From assembly GCF_002973525.1 (NCBI RefSeq), contig NZ_PVEN01000003.1, forward strand, positions 1 through 64,000: DNA of 64,000 nt, written 5' to 3'. The notes under the pieces are model-generated. The model had not been told where the DNA came from and did not search any database. It saw only the letters and a program-made list of their open reading frames with translations. The first letter of the stretch is position 1; each line of letters begins with the position of its first letter. Origin of the DNA: Paraburkholderia sp. BL21I4N1 (GTDB lineage: Bacteria; Pseudomonadota; Gammaproteobacteria; Burkholderiales; Burkholderiaceae). The translations under genes and the position numbers were made by a program. Shown one piece after another: positions 1 to 9,031 of this stretch.

Positions 1-818
1 TGGAACACGTCCTTGATGGCGGCGCAGAGCGCGTCGGTGTTCACGAGCAGTACGTCGTCGAGATATTCGCTGCACAGGCGGAAGGTTTCTTCGCCAACCA
101 GCTTCACCGCCGTGCCGTCCGAGAACAGACCCACTTCGCTCAGCGTGACGCGCTCACCCGCTTTCAGCGAGACGGCCATGGCGCACGAATCGTCGGTCTG
201 CACGCCGATCACCTTGATCTCCGGGCGCACCGATTTCACATACGCAGCGACACCCGCCGCGAGTCCACCACCGCCGATCGGCACGAAGATCGCGTGGATC
301 GGTCCCTGGTGCTGGCTGAGAATTTCCATCGCGACGGTGCCTTGTCCCGCGATCACATACGGATCGTCGAACGGATGCACGAAGGTCAAACCGCGCTCTT
401 CCTGCAGCTTCACCGCGTGACCATAGGCGTCGCTGTACGACTCGCCGAACTGCACCACTTCGACGGTCGGGCCGCCATGCGCGCGCACGGCATCGACTTT
501 AAGTTGCGGCGTGGTCACCGGCACCACGATGATCGCCTTCACCCCCATGCGCGCCGCCGACAACGCCACGCCCTGCGCATGATTGCCCGCCGACGCGGTA
601 ATCACCCCACGCTCCAGCGCCTCGGCCGGAATGTGCGCCATCTTGTTGTACGCGCCGCGCACCTTGAACGAGAACACCGGCTGGTTGTCCTCGCGCTTCA
701 GATAGACCGGATTGCGAAGCCGCGCCGACAGACTCGGCGCGTGTTCGAGTTCGGTCTCGCGAGCCACGTCATAAACGCGCGCGGTCAAAGTTTTCTTCAG
801 ATAGTCGTGGGAAGCCAT
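1..818 (-). CDS. ilvA: threonine ammonia-lyase, biosynthetic (5' part, truncated by window edge)
   Basis: PLP enzyme that deaminates threonine to 2-oxobutanoate, the first step of isoleucine synthesis. Reading the minus strand from the ATG at 818 gives MASHDYLKKTLTARVYDVAR, then YLKREDNQPVFSFKVRGAYN with the Schiff-base lysine at residue 52, then ASAGNHAQGVA, and a glycine-rich phosphate-binding loop (IGGGGLAAGVAA) encoded around 250-280. About 272 codons are visible, roughly half of the usual ~500 residues, so the C-terminal ACT regulatory domains lie outside the window. It is transcribed away from the oxidoreductase at 1323. The catalytic half is intact; allosteric control cannot be judged. 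Confidence 0.95.
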   Translation of the reverse strand, partial: MASHDYLKKTLTARVYDVARETELEHAPSLSARLRNPVYLKREDNQPVFSFKVRGAYNKMAHIPAEALERGVITASAGNHAQGVALSAARMGVKAIIVVPVTTPQLKVDAVRAHGGPTVEVVQFGESYSDAYGHAVKLQEERGLTFVHPFDDPYVIAGQGTVAMEILSQHQGPIHAIFVPIGGGGLAAGVAAYVKSVRPEIKVIGVQTDDSCAMAVSLKAGERVTLSEVGLFSDGTAVKLVGEETFRLCSEYLDDVLLVNTDALCAAIKDVF

Positions 819-1322
819 GCGGGTGGCGCGGTGCGCTTTGCGGGACGGGAAAGGGTCAATGATAGCGCCAACGGTGCCGGCTCTGGCCTCCTGCCGATGC
901 GCCGCGAGCCTGTTTCCCGGACCCATCCGACCGTCCGGTCGGCAAATCTGTCGAATCCATGTCTACACCCAACTCGCGACGAAAACGTGCCAAGGCCCGC
1001 CACCAACCCGATTTCAGCCGTCAACGCGTGGCGGGATCATGCGGTAGAATTCCATTTTGGAATAAGGATCGGAAGATGCACTGGCAGCCTCGGATCGCCC
1101 ACTTGATGCCCGTCCCGCGTGAGTCTTGCCCCGCGGCGGAGCGTCTCGTCCGCCACGCACGATCGTGTAGCTAGAACCGAGCGCCGCGAAGCGATCGATG
1201 TGGGTCAGGCCGTCGGTTGTGCTTCGCTCCCCAAGAAGATTTCCAGCATTGCGCCCCACGCGCACCGTCAGCCGACGCCTCTTCAGCGAGCGCGCCGGGC
1301 TGACCTACCGAGTCGTCCGACT
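819..1322. other. 504-bp divergent intergenic region between ilvA and the FAD oxidoreductase
   Basis: No convincing gene. The GTG-initiated in-frame extension of the downstream gene (from 1119) has no family-like sequence and is treated as leader. The stretch holds a perfect interrupted palindrome at 1049-1063 (separate entry). Promoters for both flanking genes should lie here, but I could not assign clear -35/-10 pairs. Confidence 0.5.
1049..1063. promoter_or_regulatory. candidate operator, 6-3-6 palindrome ATTCCATTTTGGAAT
   Basis: Perfect 15-bp inverted repeat ATTCCA-TTT-TGGAAT in an otherwise GC-rich divergent intergenic region, 260 bp upstream of the oxidoreductase ATG and 231 bp upstream of ilvA. 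TTCC/GGAA half-sites resemble operators used by IclR-type regulators; that link is an inference, and no regulator gene is adjacent in this window. Confidence 0.4.
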
Positions 1323-4300
1323 ATGAACGCACCTCAAGTTTTCGATCCGCACGGGGCCGCCGCTGCGGTGGCCGCCGATCCCGAAGCGCGTCTGCGCGAA
1401 ATTCCTTATAACTACACGTCGTTTTCCGACCGTGAAATCGTTATTCGCCTGCTAGGCGACGACGCCTGGGCGGTGCTCGCCGAATTGCGCGCGGAACGCC
1501 GCACCGGCCGCTCGGCACGGATGCTGTACGAAGTGCTCGGCGATATCTGGGTCGTGCGCCGCAATCCGTATCTGCAAGACGACATGCTCGACAATCCGAA
1601 GCGTCGCGCGCAGTTGATCGAAGCGTTGCATCACCGCCTGACCGAGATCGACAAGCGCCGTCGCGCGGATCTGACCGCGCATGGCGACGAAGCCGGCGTG
1701 GACCGCGCCGCGCGCGTCGACACGCTGGTGCAGGCCGCACGCCGCGCGGTGGACGATTTCAAGAGCGAATTCCAGAAGACCTACGACCTGCGTCGCCGCG
1801 CGACCAGGGTGCTCGGCAAGGTCACGGAAAAAGACAACATCAAGTTCGACGGTTTGTCCCGCGTCTCGCATGTGACCGACGCGACCGACTGGCGCGTCGA
1901 ATACCCGTTCGTCGTGTTGACGCCGGATACCGAAGCCGAGATCGCCGGCATGATCAAGGCGTGTTTCGAACTCGGTCTGACCGTGATTCCGCGCGGAGGC
2001 GGCACGGGCTACACCGGCGGCGCAGTGCCGCTCACGCCGTTTTCGGCTGTCATCAACACCGAAAAGCTCGAACAGCTCGGCGCGGTGGAAATGACCGAAC
2101 TGCCGGGCGTCGACCGTAAAGTCGCGACGATTTTCTCCGGCGCGGGCGTGGTCACGCGTCGCGTGACCGAGGCGGCCGAGCAGGCCGGCTTCGTGTTCGC
2201 GGTCGACCCGACGTCGCTGGACGCGTCGTGCGTCGGTGGCAACGTGGCGATGAACGCGGGCGGCAAGAAGGCGGTGTTGTGGGGCACGGCGCTCGACAAT
2301 CTGGCCTGGTGGCGCATGGTCGACCCGGAAGGCAACTGGCTCGAAATCACGCGTCTTGACCACAACATGGGCAAGATTCACGACATCGAAGTCGCGCGTT
2401 TCCGGCTCGACTGGTTCGACGGCAACCACGCGCCGGGCGAGAAACTGCTGCGCACCGAGGCGCTCGACATCAAGGGCCGCGTGTTCCGTAAAGAAGGCCT
2501 CGGCAAGGACGTCACGGATAAATTCCTCGCCGGGTTGCCCGGCGTGCAGAAAGAAGGCTGCGACGGGCTGATCACGTCCGCGCGCTGGGTGCTGCACAAG
2601 ATGCCCGCGCACACGCGCACCGTCTGCCTCGAATTCTTCGGCCAGGCGCGGGAGGCAATTCCGAGCATCGTCGAAATCAAGGACTACCTGTTCGAAACGT
2701 CGAAGCAGGGCGGCGCGATTCTCGCCGGTCTGGAACACCTCGACGAACGCTATCTGCGCGCGGTCGGCTACGCGACCAAGAGCAAGCGCAACGCGTTTCC
2801 GAAGATGGTGCTGATCGGCGACATCGTCGGCGACGATCCGGATGCGGTGGCGCAGGCCACGTCGGAAGTGGTGCGCATGGCCAACGGCAAGAGCGGTGAA
2901 GGCTTCGTCGCGGTCGCCGCCGAGGCGCGCAAGCGCTTCTGGCTCGATCGCAGCCGCACGGCCGCGATCGCCAAGCACACCAACGCGTTCAAGATCAACG
3001 AAGACGTGGTGATTCCGCTGAACCGGATGGGCGAGTACACCGACGGTATCGAGCGGATCAACATCGAACTGTCGATCAAGAACAAGCTGCAACTGGTCGA
3101 CGCGCTCGAAGCGTTCTTCAAGGCCGGCAAGCTGCCGCTCGGCAAGAGCGACGACGCGAACGAAATTCCGAGCGCCGAGTTGCTCGAAGATCGCGTCCAG
3201 CAGGCGCTCGATCTGATGAAGCGCGTGCGCACCCGCTGGGAATTCCTGCGCGACAAGCTCGATCTGTCGCTGCGCGAGGCGCAGCACTATCTGGTCGGCC
3301 TCGGCTACGAAGCGCTGGCGGAGAAGTTCGCGGACCGCGCCGACGCGCAGCCGGACGCCACCGTGTTCCACATCACGCAGGACCGTACGATCCGGGTGTC
3401 GTGGAAACAGGAGATCCGCGCCGAATTGCGGCAGATCTTCAACGGCGGCGAATTCAAGCCGATCCTCGAAGAAGCCCAGGCGATCCACAAGAAGGTGCTG
3501 CGTGGCCGCGTGTTCGTCGCGCTGCACATGCACGCGGGCGACGGCAACGTCCACACCAACCTGCCGGTCAATTCCGACAACTACGAGATGCTGCAGGACG
3601 CCCACAAGGCGGTGGCGCGCATCATGAAGCTGGCGCGTTCGCTCGACGGCGTGATTTCCGGCGAACACGGCATCGGCATTACCAAGCTCGAATTCCTGAC
3701 CGACGAAGAAATCGGCGAATTCCGCGCGTATAAACAACGCGTTGATCCGCATGGCCGCTTCAACGCGGGCAAGCTGCTCGAAGGCGCCGATCTGCGTAAC
3801 GCCTACACGCCGAGCTTCGGCCTGATGGGCTACGAGTCGTTGATCATGCAACAGTCCGACATCGGCGCGATTTCCGAGTCGATCAAGGACTGCCTGCGTT
3901 GCGGCAAGTGCAAGCCGGTGTGCGCGACCCACGTGCCGCGCGCGAACCTGCTGTACAGCCCGCGCAACAAGATTCTCGCGACCTCCTTGCTGGTCGAGGC
4001 GTTCCTGTACGAAGAGCAGACCCGCCGCGGCGTGTCGATCAAGCACTGGGACGAATTCAACGACGTCGCCGATCACTGCACCGTCTGTCACAAATGCGTG
4101 ACGCCGTGCCCGGTGAAGATCGACTTCGGCGACGTGACCATGAACATGCGCAACCTGCTGCGCAAGATGGGCAAGAAGAAGTTCAATCCGGGCAACGCGG
4201 CCGGCATGTTCTTCCTCAACGCGACCAATCCGCAGACCATCAACCTCGCGCGTACGGCGATGATGGGTGTCGGCTACAAGGCGCAGCGCCTCGGCAACGA

Positions 4301-5417
4301 AGTGCTGAAGAAGTTCACGAAGAAGCAGACGGCACACCCGCCGGCAACCGTCGGCAAGCCGCCGGTCACGCAGCAGGTGATCCACTTCATGAACAAGAAG
4401 ATGCCCGGCAACCTGCCGAAGAAAACCGCGCGCGCGTTGCTGGATATCGAGGACAACAAGATCGTCCCGATCATCCGCAATCCGAAGACGACCACGGCCG
4501 ATACGGAAGCGGTGTTCTACTTCCCGGGCTGCGGTTCCGAGCGGCTGTTCTCTCAGGTGGGTCTCGCCACGCAAGCCATGTTGTGGGAGGCGGGCGTGCA
4601 AACCGTGCTGCCGCCGGGCTACCTGTGCTGCGGCTACCCGCAACGCGGCTCGGGCCAGTTCGACAAGGCCGAGCAGATCGTCACGGATAACCGCGTGTTG
4701 TTCCACCGCGTGGCCAACACGCTGAACTACCTCGACATCAAGACGGTGGTGGTGTCGTGCGGCACCTGCTACGACCAGCTCGCGGGCTACGAATTCGAGA
4801 AGATTTTCCCGGGCTGCCGGATCATCGACATTCACGAGTTCCTGCTGGAGAAGGGCATCAAGCTCGAGGGTGTGAACGGCGTGCGCTACATGTATCACGA
4901 CCCGTGCCACTCGCCGATCAAGACGATCGACCCGGTCAAGCTGGTCAATCAGCTGATGGGCTCGGAGAAGGACGGCTACAAGATCGAGAAGAACGATCGC
5001 TGCTGCGGCGAATCCGGCACGCTCGCGGTAACGCGTCCCGACATCTCCACGCAGGTCCGCTTCCGCAAGGAAGAGGAGATGCGCAAGGGCGCGGCCAAGC
5101 TGCGCGGTATTCCGCTGGTGGCGGAAGCCGGCGCGAACGCGATCAACCCGGCCAATGCGTCGGCCGGCTCGGCGGGTGCACCGGACGGCTCCGTGCTGAA
5201 GGCCGGCGACGGCCCGCAGCCGAACGGCGCCACCGACGTGAAGATCCTGACGAGCTGCCCGTCCTGCCTGCAAGGCCTGTCGCGCTATAACGCGGACGCG
5301 GGCACCGAGGCGGACTATATCGTCGTCGAAATGGCGCGCCACGTGCTCGGTGAAGACTGGATGGCCGACTACGTGCAACGGGCGAACAATGGCGGAATCG
5401 AGCGCGTGCTGGTTTAA
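1323..5417 (+). CDS. DUF3683 / FAD-linked oxidase / Fe-S (GlcD-GlcF-like) fusion oxidoreductase
   Basis: A 1364-residue protein. The N-terminal ~130 residues look like DUF3683. A PCMH-type FAD-binding domain follows ([16 protein letters not shown] around residue 223) with an FAD-oxidase C-terminal domain ([25 protein letters not shown]). A ferredoxin-like pair of clusters comes next ([11 protein letters not shown] near 857 and [12 protein letters not shown] from Cys919), then two CCG heterodisulfide-reductase-like modules ([14 protein letters not shown] plus RCCGESG) and a last CPSC motif. This joins in one chain what glycolate oxidase splits into GlcD and GlcF, so a 2-hydroxyacid (D-lactate or glycolate-like) dehydrogenase feeding electrons to quinone is likely; the substrate is unknown. 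The ATG at 1323 is chosen because the upstream 68 in-frame codons are not protein-like. A low-complexity Ala/Gly/Asn insert sits at about 1270-1305. Confidence 0.88.
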   Translation: MNAPQVFDPHGAAAAVAADPEARLREIPYNYTSFSDREIVIRLLGDDAWAVLAELRAERRTGRSARMLYEVLGDIWVVRRNPYLQDDMLDNPKRRAQLIEALHHRLTEIDKRRRADLTAHGDEAGVDRAARVDTLVQAARRAVDDFKSEFQKTYDLRRRATRVLGKVTEKDNIKFDGLSRVSHVTDATDWRVEYPFVVLTPDTEAEIAGMIKACFELGLTVIPRGGGTGYTGGAVPLTPFSAVINTEKLEQLGAVEMTELPGVDRKVATIFSGAGVVTRRVTEAAEQAGFVFAVDPTSLDASCVGGNVAMNAGGKKAVLWGTALDNLAWWRMVDPEGNWLEITRLDHNMGKIHDIEVARFRLDWFDGNHAPGEKLLRTEALDIKGRVFRKEGLGKDVTDKFLAGLPGVQKEGCDGLITSARWVLHKMPAHTRTVCLEFFGQAREAIPSIVEIKDYLFETSKQGGAILAGLEHLDERYLRAVGYATKSKRNAFPKMVLIGDIVGDDPDAVAQATSEVVRMANGKSGEGFVAVAAEARKRFWLDRSRTAAIAKHTNAFKINEDVVIPLNRMGEYTDGIERINIELSIKNKLQLVDALEAFFKAGKLPLGKSDDANEIPSAELLEDRVQQALDLMKRVRTRWEFLRDKLDLSLREAQHYLVGLGYEALAEKFADRADAQPDATVFHITQDRTIRVSWKQEIRAELRQIFNGGEFKPILEEAQAIHKKVLRGRVFVALHMHAGDGNVHTNLPVNSDNYEMLQDAHKAVARIMKLARSLDGVISGEHGIGITKLEFLTDEEIGEFRAYKQRVDPHGRFNAGKLLEGADLRNAYTPSFGLMGYESLIMQQSDIGAISESIKDCLRCGKCKPVCATHVPRANLLYSPRNKILATSLLVEAFLYEEQTRRGVSIKHWDEFNDVADHCTVCHKCVTPCPVKIDFGDVTMNMRNLLRKMGKKKFNPGNAAGMFFLNATNPQTINLARTAMMGVGYKAQRLGNEVLKKFTKKQTAHPPATVGKPPVTQQVIHFMNKKMPGNLPKKTARALLDIEDNKIVPIIRNPKTTTADTEAVFYFPGCGSERLFSQVGLATQAMLWEAGVQTVLPPGYLCCGYPQRGSGQFDKAEQIVTDNRVLFHRVANTLNYLDIKTVVVSCGTCYDQLAGYEFEKIFPGCRIIDIHEFLLEKGIKLEGVNGVRYMYHDPCHSPIKTIDPVKLVNQLMGSEKDGYKIEKNDRCCGESGTLAVTRPDISTQVRFRKEEEMRKGAAKLRGIPLVAEAGANAINPANASAGSAGAPDGSVLKAGDGPQPNGATDVKILTSCPSCLQGLSRYNADAGTEADYIVVEMARHVLGEDWMADYVQRANNGGIERVLV

Positions 5418-5451
5418 TGGCACGACTGACGATTCTTGCCTGAGGACGACG

Positions 5452-5880
5452 ATGGACTGCGTTTTTTGCCGCGAAGACGGTGGCGATGTGCTGTGGCAGG
5501 ACGACACCCTGCGTGTCGTCCTCGCCGACGAACATGATTACCCGGGCTTCTGCCGGGTGATCTGGAACAATCATGTGGCCGAATTTTCGGACCTCGCCGA
5601 GGGCGACCGCGATCGCGTGATGAAGGCCGTGTACGCGGTCGAACGCGCGACACGGCGCGTCATGCAGCCGGTCAAGGTGAATCTCGCGAGCCTCGGCAAC
5701 CAGGTGCCGCACGTGCACTGGCATGTGATTCCACGGTTTTCGAACGACGCGCATTTTCCGCTGCCCATCTGGGCGCCGCGCCAGCGAACGGTGTCCGAGG
5801 CGATGCTGTCGTCGCGCCGCGCGCAGGCCACGTTGCTGCGCGAAGCGGTGCGTCAGGAAATCGAACAGGCATTGGGTTGA
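5452..5880 (+). CDS. HIT family protein
   Basis: A 142-residue histidine-triad hydrolase. The signature HVHWHVIPR (HxHxH) binds the alpha-phosphate and holds the catalytic histidine; family members hydrolyse nucleoside phosphoramidates or dinucleotides. The N-terminus MDCVFCRED has a CxxC pair, possibly part of a zinc site as in other HIT proteins. The start at 5452 is preferred over the in-frame ATG at 5350, because 5350 lies inside the upstream gene and a GAGGAC ribosome site precedes 5452. It starts 34 bp after the oxidoreductase stop and is probably cotranscribed. The substrate is not predictable. Confidence 0.9.
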   Translation: MDCVFCREDGGDVLWQDDTLRVVLADEHDYPGFCRVIWNNHVAEFSDLAEGDRDRVMKAVYAVERATRRVMQPVKVNLASLGNQVPHVHWHVIPRFSNDAHFPLPIWAPRQRTVSEAMLSSRRAQATLLREAVRQEIEQALG

Positions 5881-5971
5881 GCGCCGCGCTCAACCTGCCG
5901 CGTCGCGCCATGGCCCCTCCTTCGAGGGCGCGAAACTGGGGCGGCGCGGCGTTTTCTTATGAGGCTCGATC

Positions 5972-6385
5972 ATGAGCGGACTGACTCCCGATACCCCTGT
6001 GCCGACCGGCGTGGTCGTGCATTCCAAATCGCGTGTGCTCGAATTGCAGTACGCAAACGGCGAAGCGTACCGGCTGCCGTTCGAGTTGCTGCGTGTGTAT
6101 TCGCCGTCGGCGGAAGTGCAGGGCCACGGGCCCGGCCAGGAAACCCTGCAGACCGGCAAGCGCGACGTGACGATCACCATGATCGAAGGCGTCGGCAACT
6201 ATGCGCTGCAGCCGACTTTCTCCGACGGGCACGGTAGCGGCATCTATTCGTGGGACCAGTTGTACGACATGGCGGTGCGTCAGGATGAACTCTGGGCCGC
6301 CTATCTCGCCAAACTACAGGCAGCCGGCGTCGACCGGGATACGCCGATGATTCCATCCGGCGCTGCGCACGGGCACTGTCACTGA
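5972..6385 (+). CDS. DUF971 (gamma-butyrobetaine hydroxylase-like N-terminal) protein
   Basis: A 137-residue protein of the DUF971 type, a small beta-rich domain also found at the N-terminus of eukaryotic gamma-butyrobetaine hydroxylases. Typical sequence is seen in [20 protein letters not shown] and in [20 protein letters not shown]. The C-terminus ends in a His-rich HGHCH tail that could bind metal. The hydroxylase catalytic domain is absent, so no enzymatic role is claimed. It precedes ubiE by 67 bp, an order common in Burkholderiales. Confidence 0.85.
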   Translation: MSGLTPDTPVPTGVVVHSKSRVLELQYANGEAYRLPFELLRVYSPSAEVQGHGPGQETLQTGKRDVTITMIEGVGNYALQPTFSDGHGSGIYSWDQLYDMAVRQDELWAAYLAKLQAAGVDRDTPMIPSGAAHGHCH

Positions 6386-6452
6386 TACGATTCGCCCTGA
6401 TCGCCGCACTGATGCGGCGCAACATTTCAGAATACGCGAAAGGACAAGCGCG

Positions 6453-7184
6453 ATGAGCAAAACCCACTTCGGCTTTCAATCGGTCGACGAACAGGACAAA
6501 GCGCAGAAGGTGGCGGGCGTGTTCCACTCGGTTGCCGCCAACTACGACTTGATGAACGACCTGATGTCGGGCGGGATGCACCGGGCGTGGAAGCTGTTCA
6601 CGGTCGCTCAGGCCAACGTGCGGCCGGGTTACAAGGTGCTCGACATCGCGGGCGGCACGGGCGATCTGTCGAAGGCCTTCGCGAAGCGGGCCGGGGAAAC
6701 CGGCGAGGTCTGGCACACCGACATCAACGAATCCATGCTGCGTGTGGGCCGCGATCGTCTGCTGGACAAAGGGGTGATTACCCCGGCGCTGCTCTGCGAC
6801 GCCGAGAAAATTCCCTTTCCGGACAACTACTTCGACGTGGTGACGGTGGCGTTCGGCTTGCGCAACATGACGCACAAGGATATCGCGCTGGCCGAAATGC
6901 GGCGCGTGCTGAAACCGTCGGGGCGCCTGCTGGTGCTGGAATTCTCGAAGGTGTGGGATCCGCTCAAAAAAGTCTACGACGTCTATTCTTTTAAGGTGTT
7001 GCCGTGGTTGGGCGAACGCTTTGCGAAGGACGCCGAGAGCTATCAATACCTGGCGGAATCGATCCGGATGCATCCGGATCAGGAAACTTTAAAAACAATG
7101 ATGGAACAAGCGGGCCTGGACGGCGTCAAATATTACAATTTGTCAGCTGGCGTGGTAGCTTTACATGTGGGGACCAAATACTAG
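6453..7184 (+). CDS. ubiE: bifunctional demethylmenaquinone / 2-methoxy-6-polyprenyl-1,4-benzoquinol methylase
   Basis: SAM-dependent C-methyltransferase of ubiquinone (and where present menaquinone) synthesis. The 243-residue length fits the family. It opens with [20 protein letters not shown], typical of UbiE, followed by SAM motif [13 protein letters not shown] near residues 63-74, the [17 protein letters not shown] region and a C-terminal [14 protein letters not shown]. An AAAGGA-like ribosome site lies just before the ATG. It begins a ubiquinone gene group with ubiJ and ubiB; the Tim44-like gene is inserted between them. Confidence 0.97.
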   Translation: MSKTHFGFQSVDEQDKAQKVAGVFHSVAANYDLMNDLMSGGMHRAWKLFTVAQANVRPGYKVLDIAGGTGDLSKAFAKRAGETGEVWHTDINESMLRVGRDRLLDKGVITPALLCDAEKIPFPDNYFDVVTVAFGLRNMTHKDIALAEMRRVLKPSGRLLVLEFSKVWDPLKKVYDVYSFKVLPWLGERFAKDAESYQYLAESIRMHPDQETLKTMMEQAGLDGVKYYNLSAGVVALHVGTKY

Positions 7185-7222
7185 GGTTCCTAACCCATCG
7201 ATTTTTAAAGGAAAGTACGAAA

Positions 7223-8218
7223 ATGTCCGATTCAGGTGTGTTATCTCCCCGTAAGGTTAAGCGGTCGCTGGTGAGAAGAATCGGACTGATCGCGATGGTC
7301 GGTCTGATCATGGCCGGCTCCCTCGCTTCGCTCGATGCGGAAGCTCGCCGCATGGGCGGTGGCCGTAGTATTGGCCGTCAGTCGAACACGGTTCAGCAGC
7401 AGTCCGCTCCCTCGTCGCCCTCCCAAAGCAATTCGGCCATGCAGCAGCGCGCGCAACCGGCTCCGGCGCCTTCGCCGGCCGCGGCCGCCGCGCCTAACCG
7501 CTCGCGCTGGCTTGGGCCGATCGCCGGTCTGGCCGCCGGTCTGGGTATCGCCGCGTTGTTGTCGCACTTTGGTCTGGGCGGCGCGTTTGCCGGCGCCATG
7601 GCCAACGTGATCGTGATCGCGCTGCTGGCCATGGTCGGTATCTGGCTGGTTCGTCGCTTCATGAATCGCAAGCGTGACACGGGGCAACCGGCGTACGCGG
7701 GCGCTTCGCCGTCGCTGAACGTGGGCAACACCGGCTACGCGCCGCAGGAACCTCGCTACAGCGCGCCGCCCACCGGCTCGTATCTCGAGCCGCAAGGCAA
7801 CCCGCTGAATACGCCGACCATCAACCCGGCGCCGGCCGTGCCGGCCGGATTCGATTCGGACGCGTTCCTGCGTAACGCCAAGGTCTACTTCGTGCGACTG
7901 CAAGCCGCATGGGACGTGGGTAATACGGAAGACATCCGCGAATTCACCACGCCGGAAATGTTCGCCGAAGTGAAGGTGGATCTGTCCTCGCGCGGTTCGG
8001 AGGCCAACCAGACGGACATCGTCCAGTTGAACGCCGAGATGCTGGGCGTCGAAGAGCGCGCCAACGAGTACTTCGCGAGCGTGCGCTTCTCCGGCCTGAT
8101 CCGCGAGGCGCCGGGCGCGGCGGCCGAACCGTTCGTCGAAGTGTGGAATCTGTCGAAGGCGAACCGTGCGGGCGAAGGCTGGCTGCTGGCCGGTATCCAG
8201 CAGGTCGCGCAGCACTGA
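7223..8218 (+). CDS. Tim44-like domain membrane protein
   Basis: A 331-residue protein. The N-terminus has a basic stretch then a hydrophobic segment (about 20-38), a low-complexity Gln/Ser/Pro/Ala region, two more membrane segments (about 95-145, ending VGIWLVRRFMNRKR), a Pro-rich linker and a C-terminal Tim44-like domain (about 205-331, with AFLRNAKVYFVRLQAAWDVG). Tim44 domains bind membranes or proteins in mitochondrial import; the bacterial role is not established. The start at 7223 follows an AAAGGAAAG ribosome site; an in-frame ATG at 7004 lies within ubiE. Transcription appears to end at the strong terminator at 8324-8358. Confidence 0.85.
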   Translation: MSDSGVLSPRKVKRSLVRRIGLIAMVGLIMAGSLASLDAEARRMGGGRSIGRQSNTVQQQSAPSSPSQSNSAMQQRAQPAPAPSPAAAAAPNRSRWLGPIAGLAAGLGIAALLSHFGLGGAFAGAMANVIVIALLAMVGIWLVRRFMNRKRDTGQPAYAGASPSLNVGNTGYAPQEPRYSAPPTGSYLEPQGNPLNTPTINPAPAVPAGFDSDAFLRNAKVYFVRLQAAWDVGNTEDIREFTTPEMFAEVKVDLSSRGSEANQTDIVQLNAEMLGVEERANEYFASVRFSGLIREAPGAAAEPFVEVWNLSKANRAGEGWLLAGIQQVAQH

Positions 8219-8323
8219 CATCCTCGCGCGACAGCGTCGGGGCAACGTGGTTGGTCCTGACTTTGCACAAAGCGTTGGCCGTTCGGCATAGCAGGCCGCG
8301 AAGCGAACGGACGTTACAATAGG

Positions 8324-8358
8324 AACCCGCGCGGGCACATCGCCCGCGCGGGTTTTTT
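8324..8358 (+). terminator. rho-independent terminator after the Tim44-like gene
   Basis: A perfect 13-bp stem (8324-8336 with 8342-8354, AACCCGCGCGGGC), a five-base loop ACATC and a run of six T. It ends only 13 bp before the ubiJ start codon. Confidence 0.9.
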
Positions 8359-8371
8359 CTTGCCACTTTCA

Positions 8372-9016
8372 ATGACCCTCGCCGCCAAGCCCTTCGCTGC
8401 TGCTGTCAATCATCTGCTCGCCCGCGAATCGTGGGCTCGTGAGCGCCTCGCCCCTTACGCGGGCAAGACCGCCAGGCTGGCGTGCCCGCCGGTCGTGTTG
8501 ACGCTGCTCGTGCAGCCCGACGGCTATCTGGCCGCGGTCGGCGAAACCGAGGCGCAGCAGTTCGACGTGACGATCTCGGTGCCGTCCGACGCGTTGCCGG
8601 CGTTCGTGCAAGGCGGCCAGGCCGCCGTGATGAAGCACGTGAAGATTGAAGGCGACGCCGAGTTCGCCACGGTGATCGCCAAACTCGCCGAGCATCTGCG
8701 CTGGGAACCGGAAGAGGATCTGGCGAAATTCATCGGCGACGGGCCGGCCTGGCGGGTGGCGTCGGTCGTGCGCACGGTCGGTGAACACGTGCAGCGCACC
8801 GGGCGTAACCTGCTCGATACCGCCGCTGAATATCTGCTCGACGAGAATCCGCAACTGGTGCGCCGCACCGCGCTCGACGATTTCAACGTCGAACTGGCGC
8901 GCGCGCGCGACGCGTTGGCGCGAGTCGAAAAACGCGTCGAGCGTCTTGAACAGAAGGTCGAAGCCCGCGGCGCCGATGCGCCGGGCGGCGCCGCCATGTC
9001 GCGCGGCACGCGCTAG
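8372..9016 (+). CDS. ubiJ: ubiquinone biosynthesis accessory factor UbiJ (SCP2 domain)
   Basis: A 214-residue protein with an SCP2-like lipid-binding domain (about 10-110) and a C-terminal coiled coil (ARDALARVEKRVERLEQKVE). UbiJ, with UbiK and others, organises late ubiquinone-synthesis enzymes and binds the hydrophobic intermediates. The position directly before ubiB supports the call. The ATG at 8372 is used rather than the TTG at 8360, which falls in the terminator T-run. The gene has almost no leader between the upstream terminator and its start, so its promoter must overlap the hairpin region or transcription must read through. Confidence 0.9.
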   Translation: MTLAAKPFAAAVNHLLARESWARERLAPYAGKTARLACPPVVLTLLVQPDGYLAAVGETEAQQFDVTISVPSDALPAFVQGGQAAVMKHVKIEGDAEFATVIAKLAEHLRWEPEEDLAKFIGDGPAWRVASVVRTVGEHVQRTGRNLLDTAAEYLLDENPQLVRRTALDDFNVELARARDALARVEKRVERLEQKVEARGADAPGGAAMSRGTR

Positions 9017-9031
9017 TCAACGGGCACAACC

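Noticed and set aside
1452..5507. Minus-strand open frame of about 1350 codons opposite the FAD/Fe-S oxidoreductase
   Set aside because: Mirror frame caused by high third-position GC; the translation is Arg/His/Ala-rich without any domain, while the plus strand holds clear motifs.
5875..5895. Nine-bp hairpin GGTTGAGCG-CCG-CGCTCAACC over the HIT gene stop codon
   Set aside because: No T-tract and only three loop bases; too weak to call a terminator, no other sign of function.
6402..6419. Seven-bp stem CGCCGCA/TGCGGCG before ubiE
   Set aside because: Short GC-rich stem of the sort expected by chance in this genome; no riboswitch-like conserved elements.
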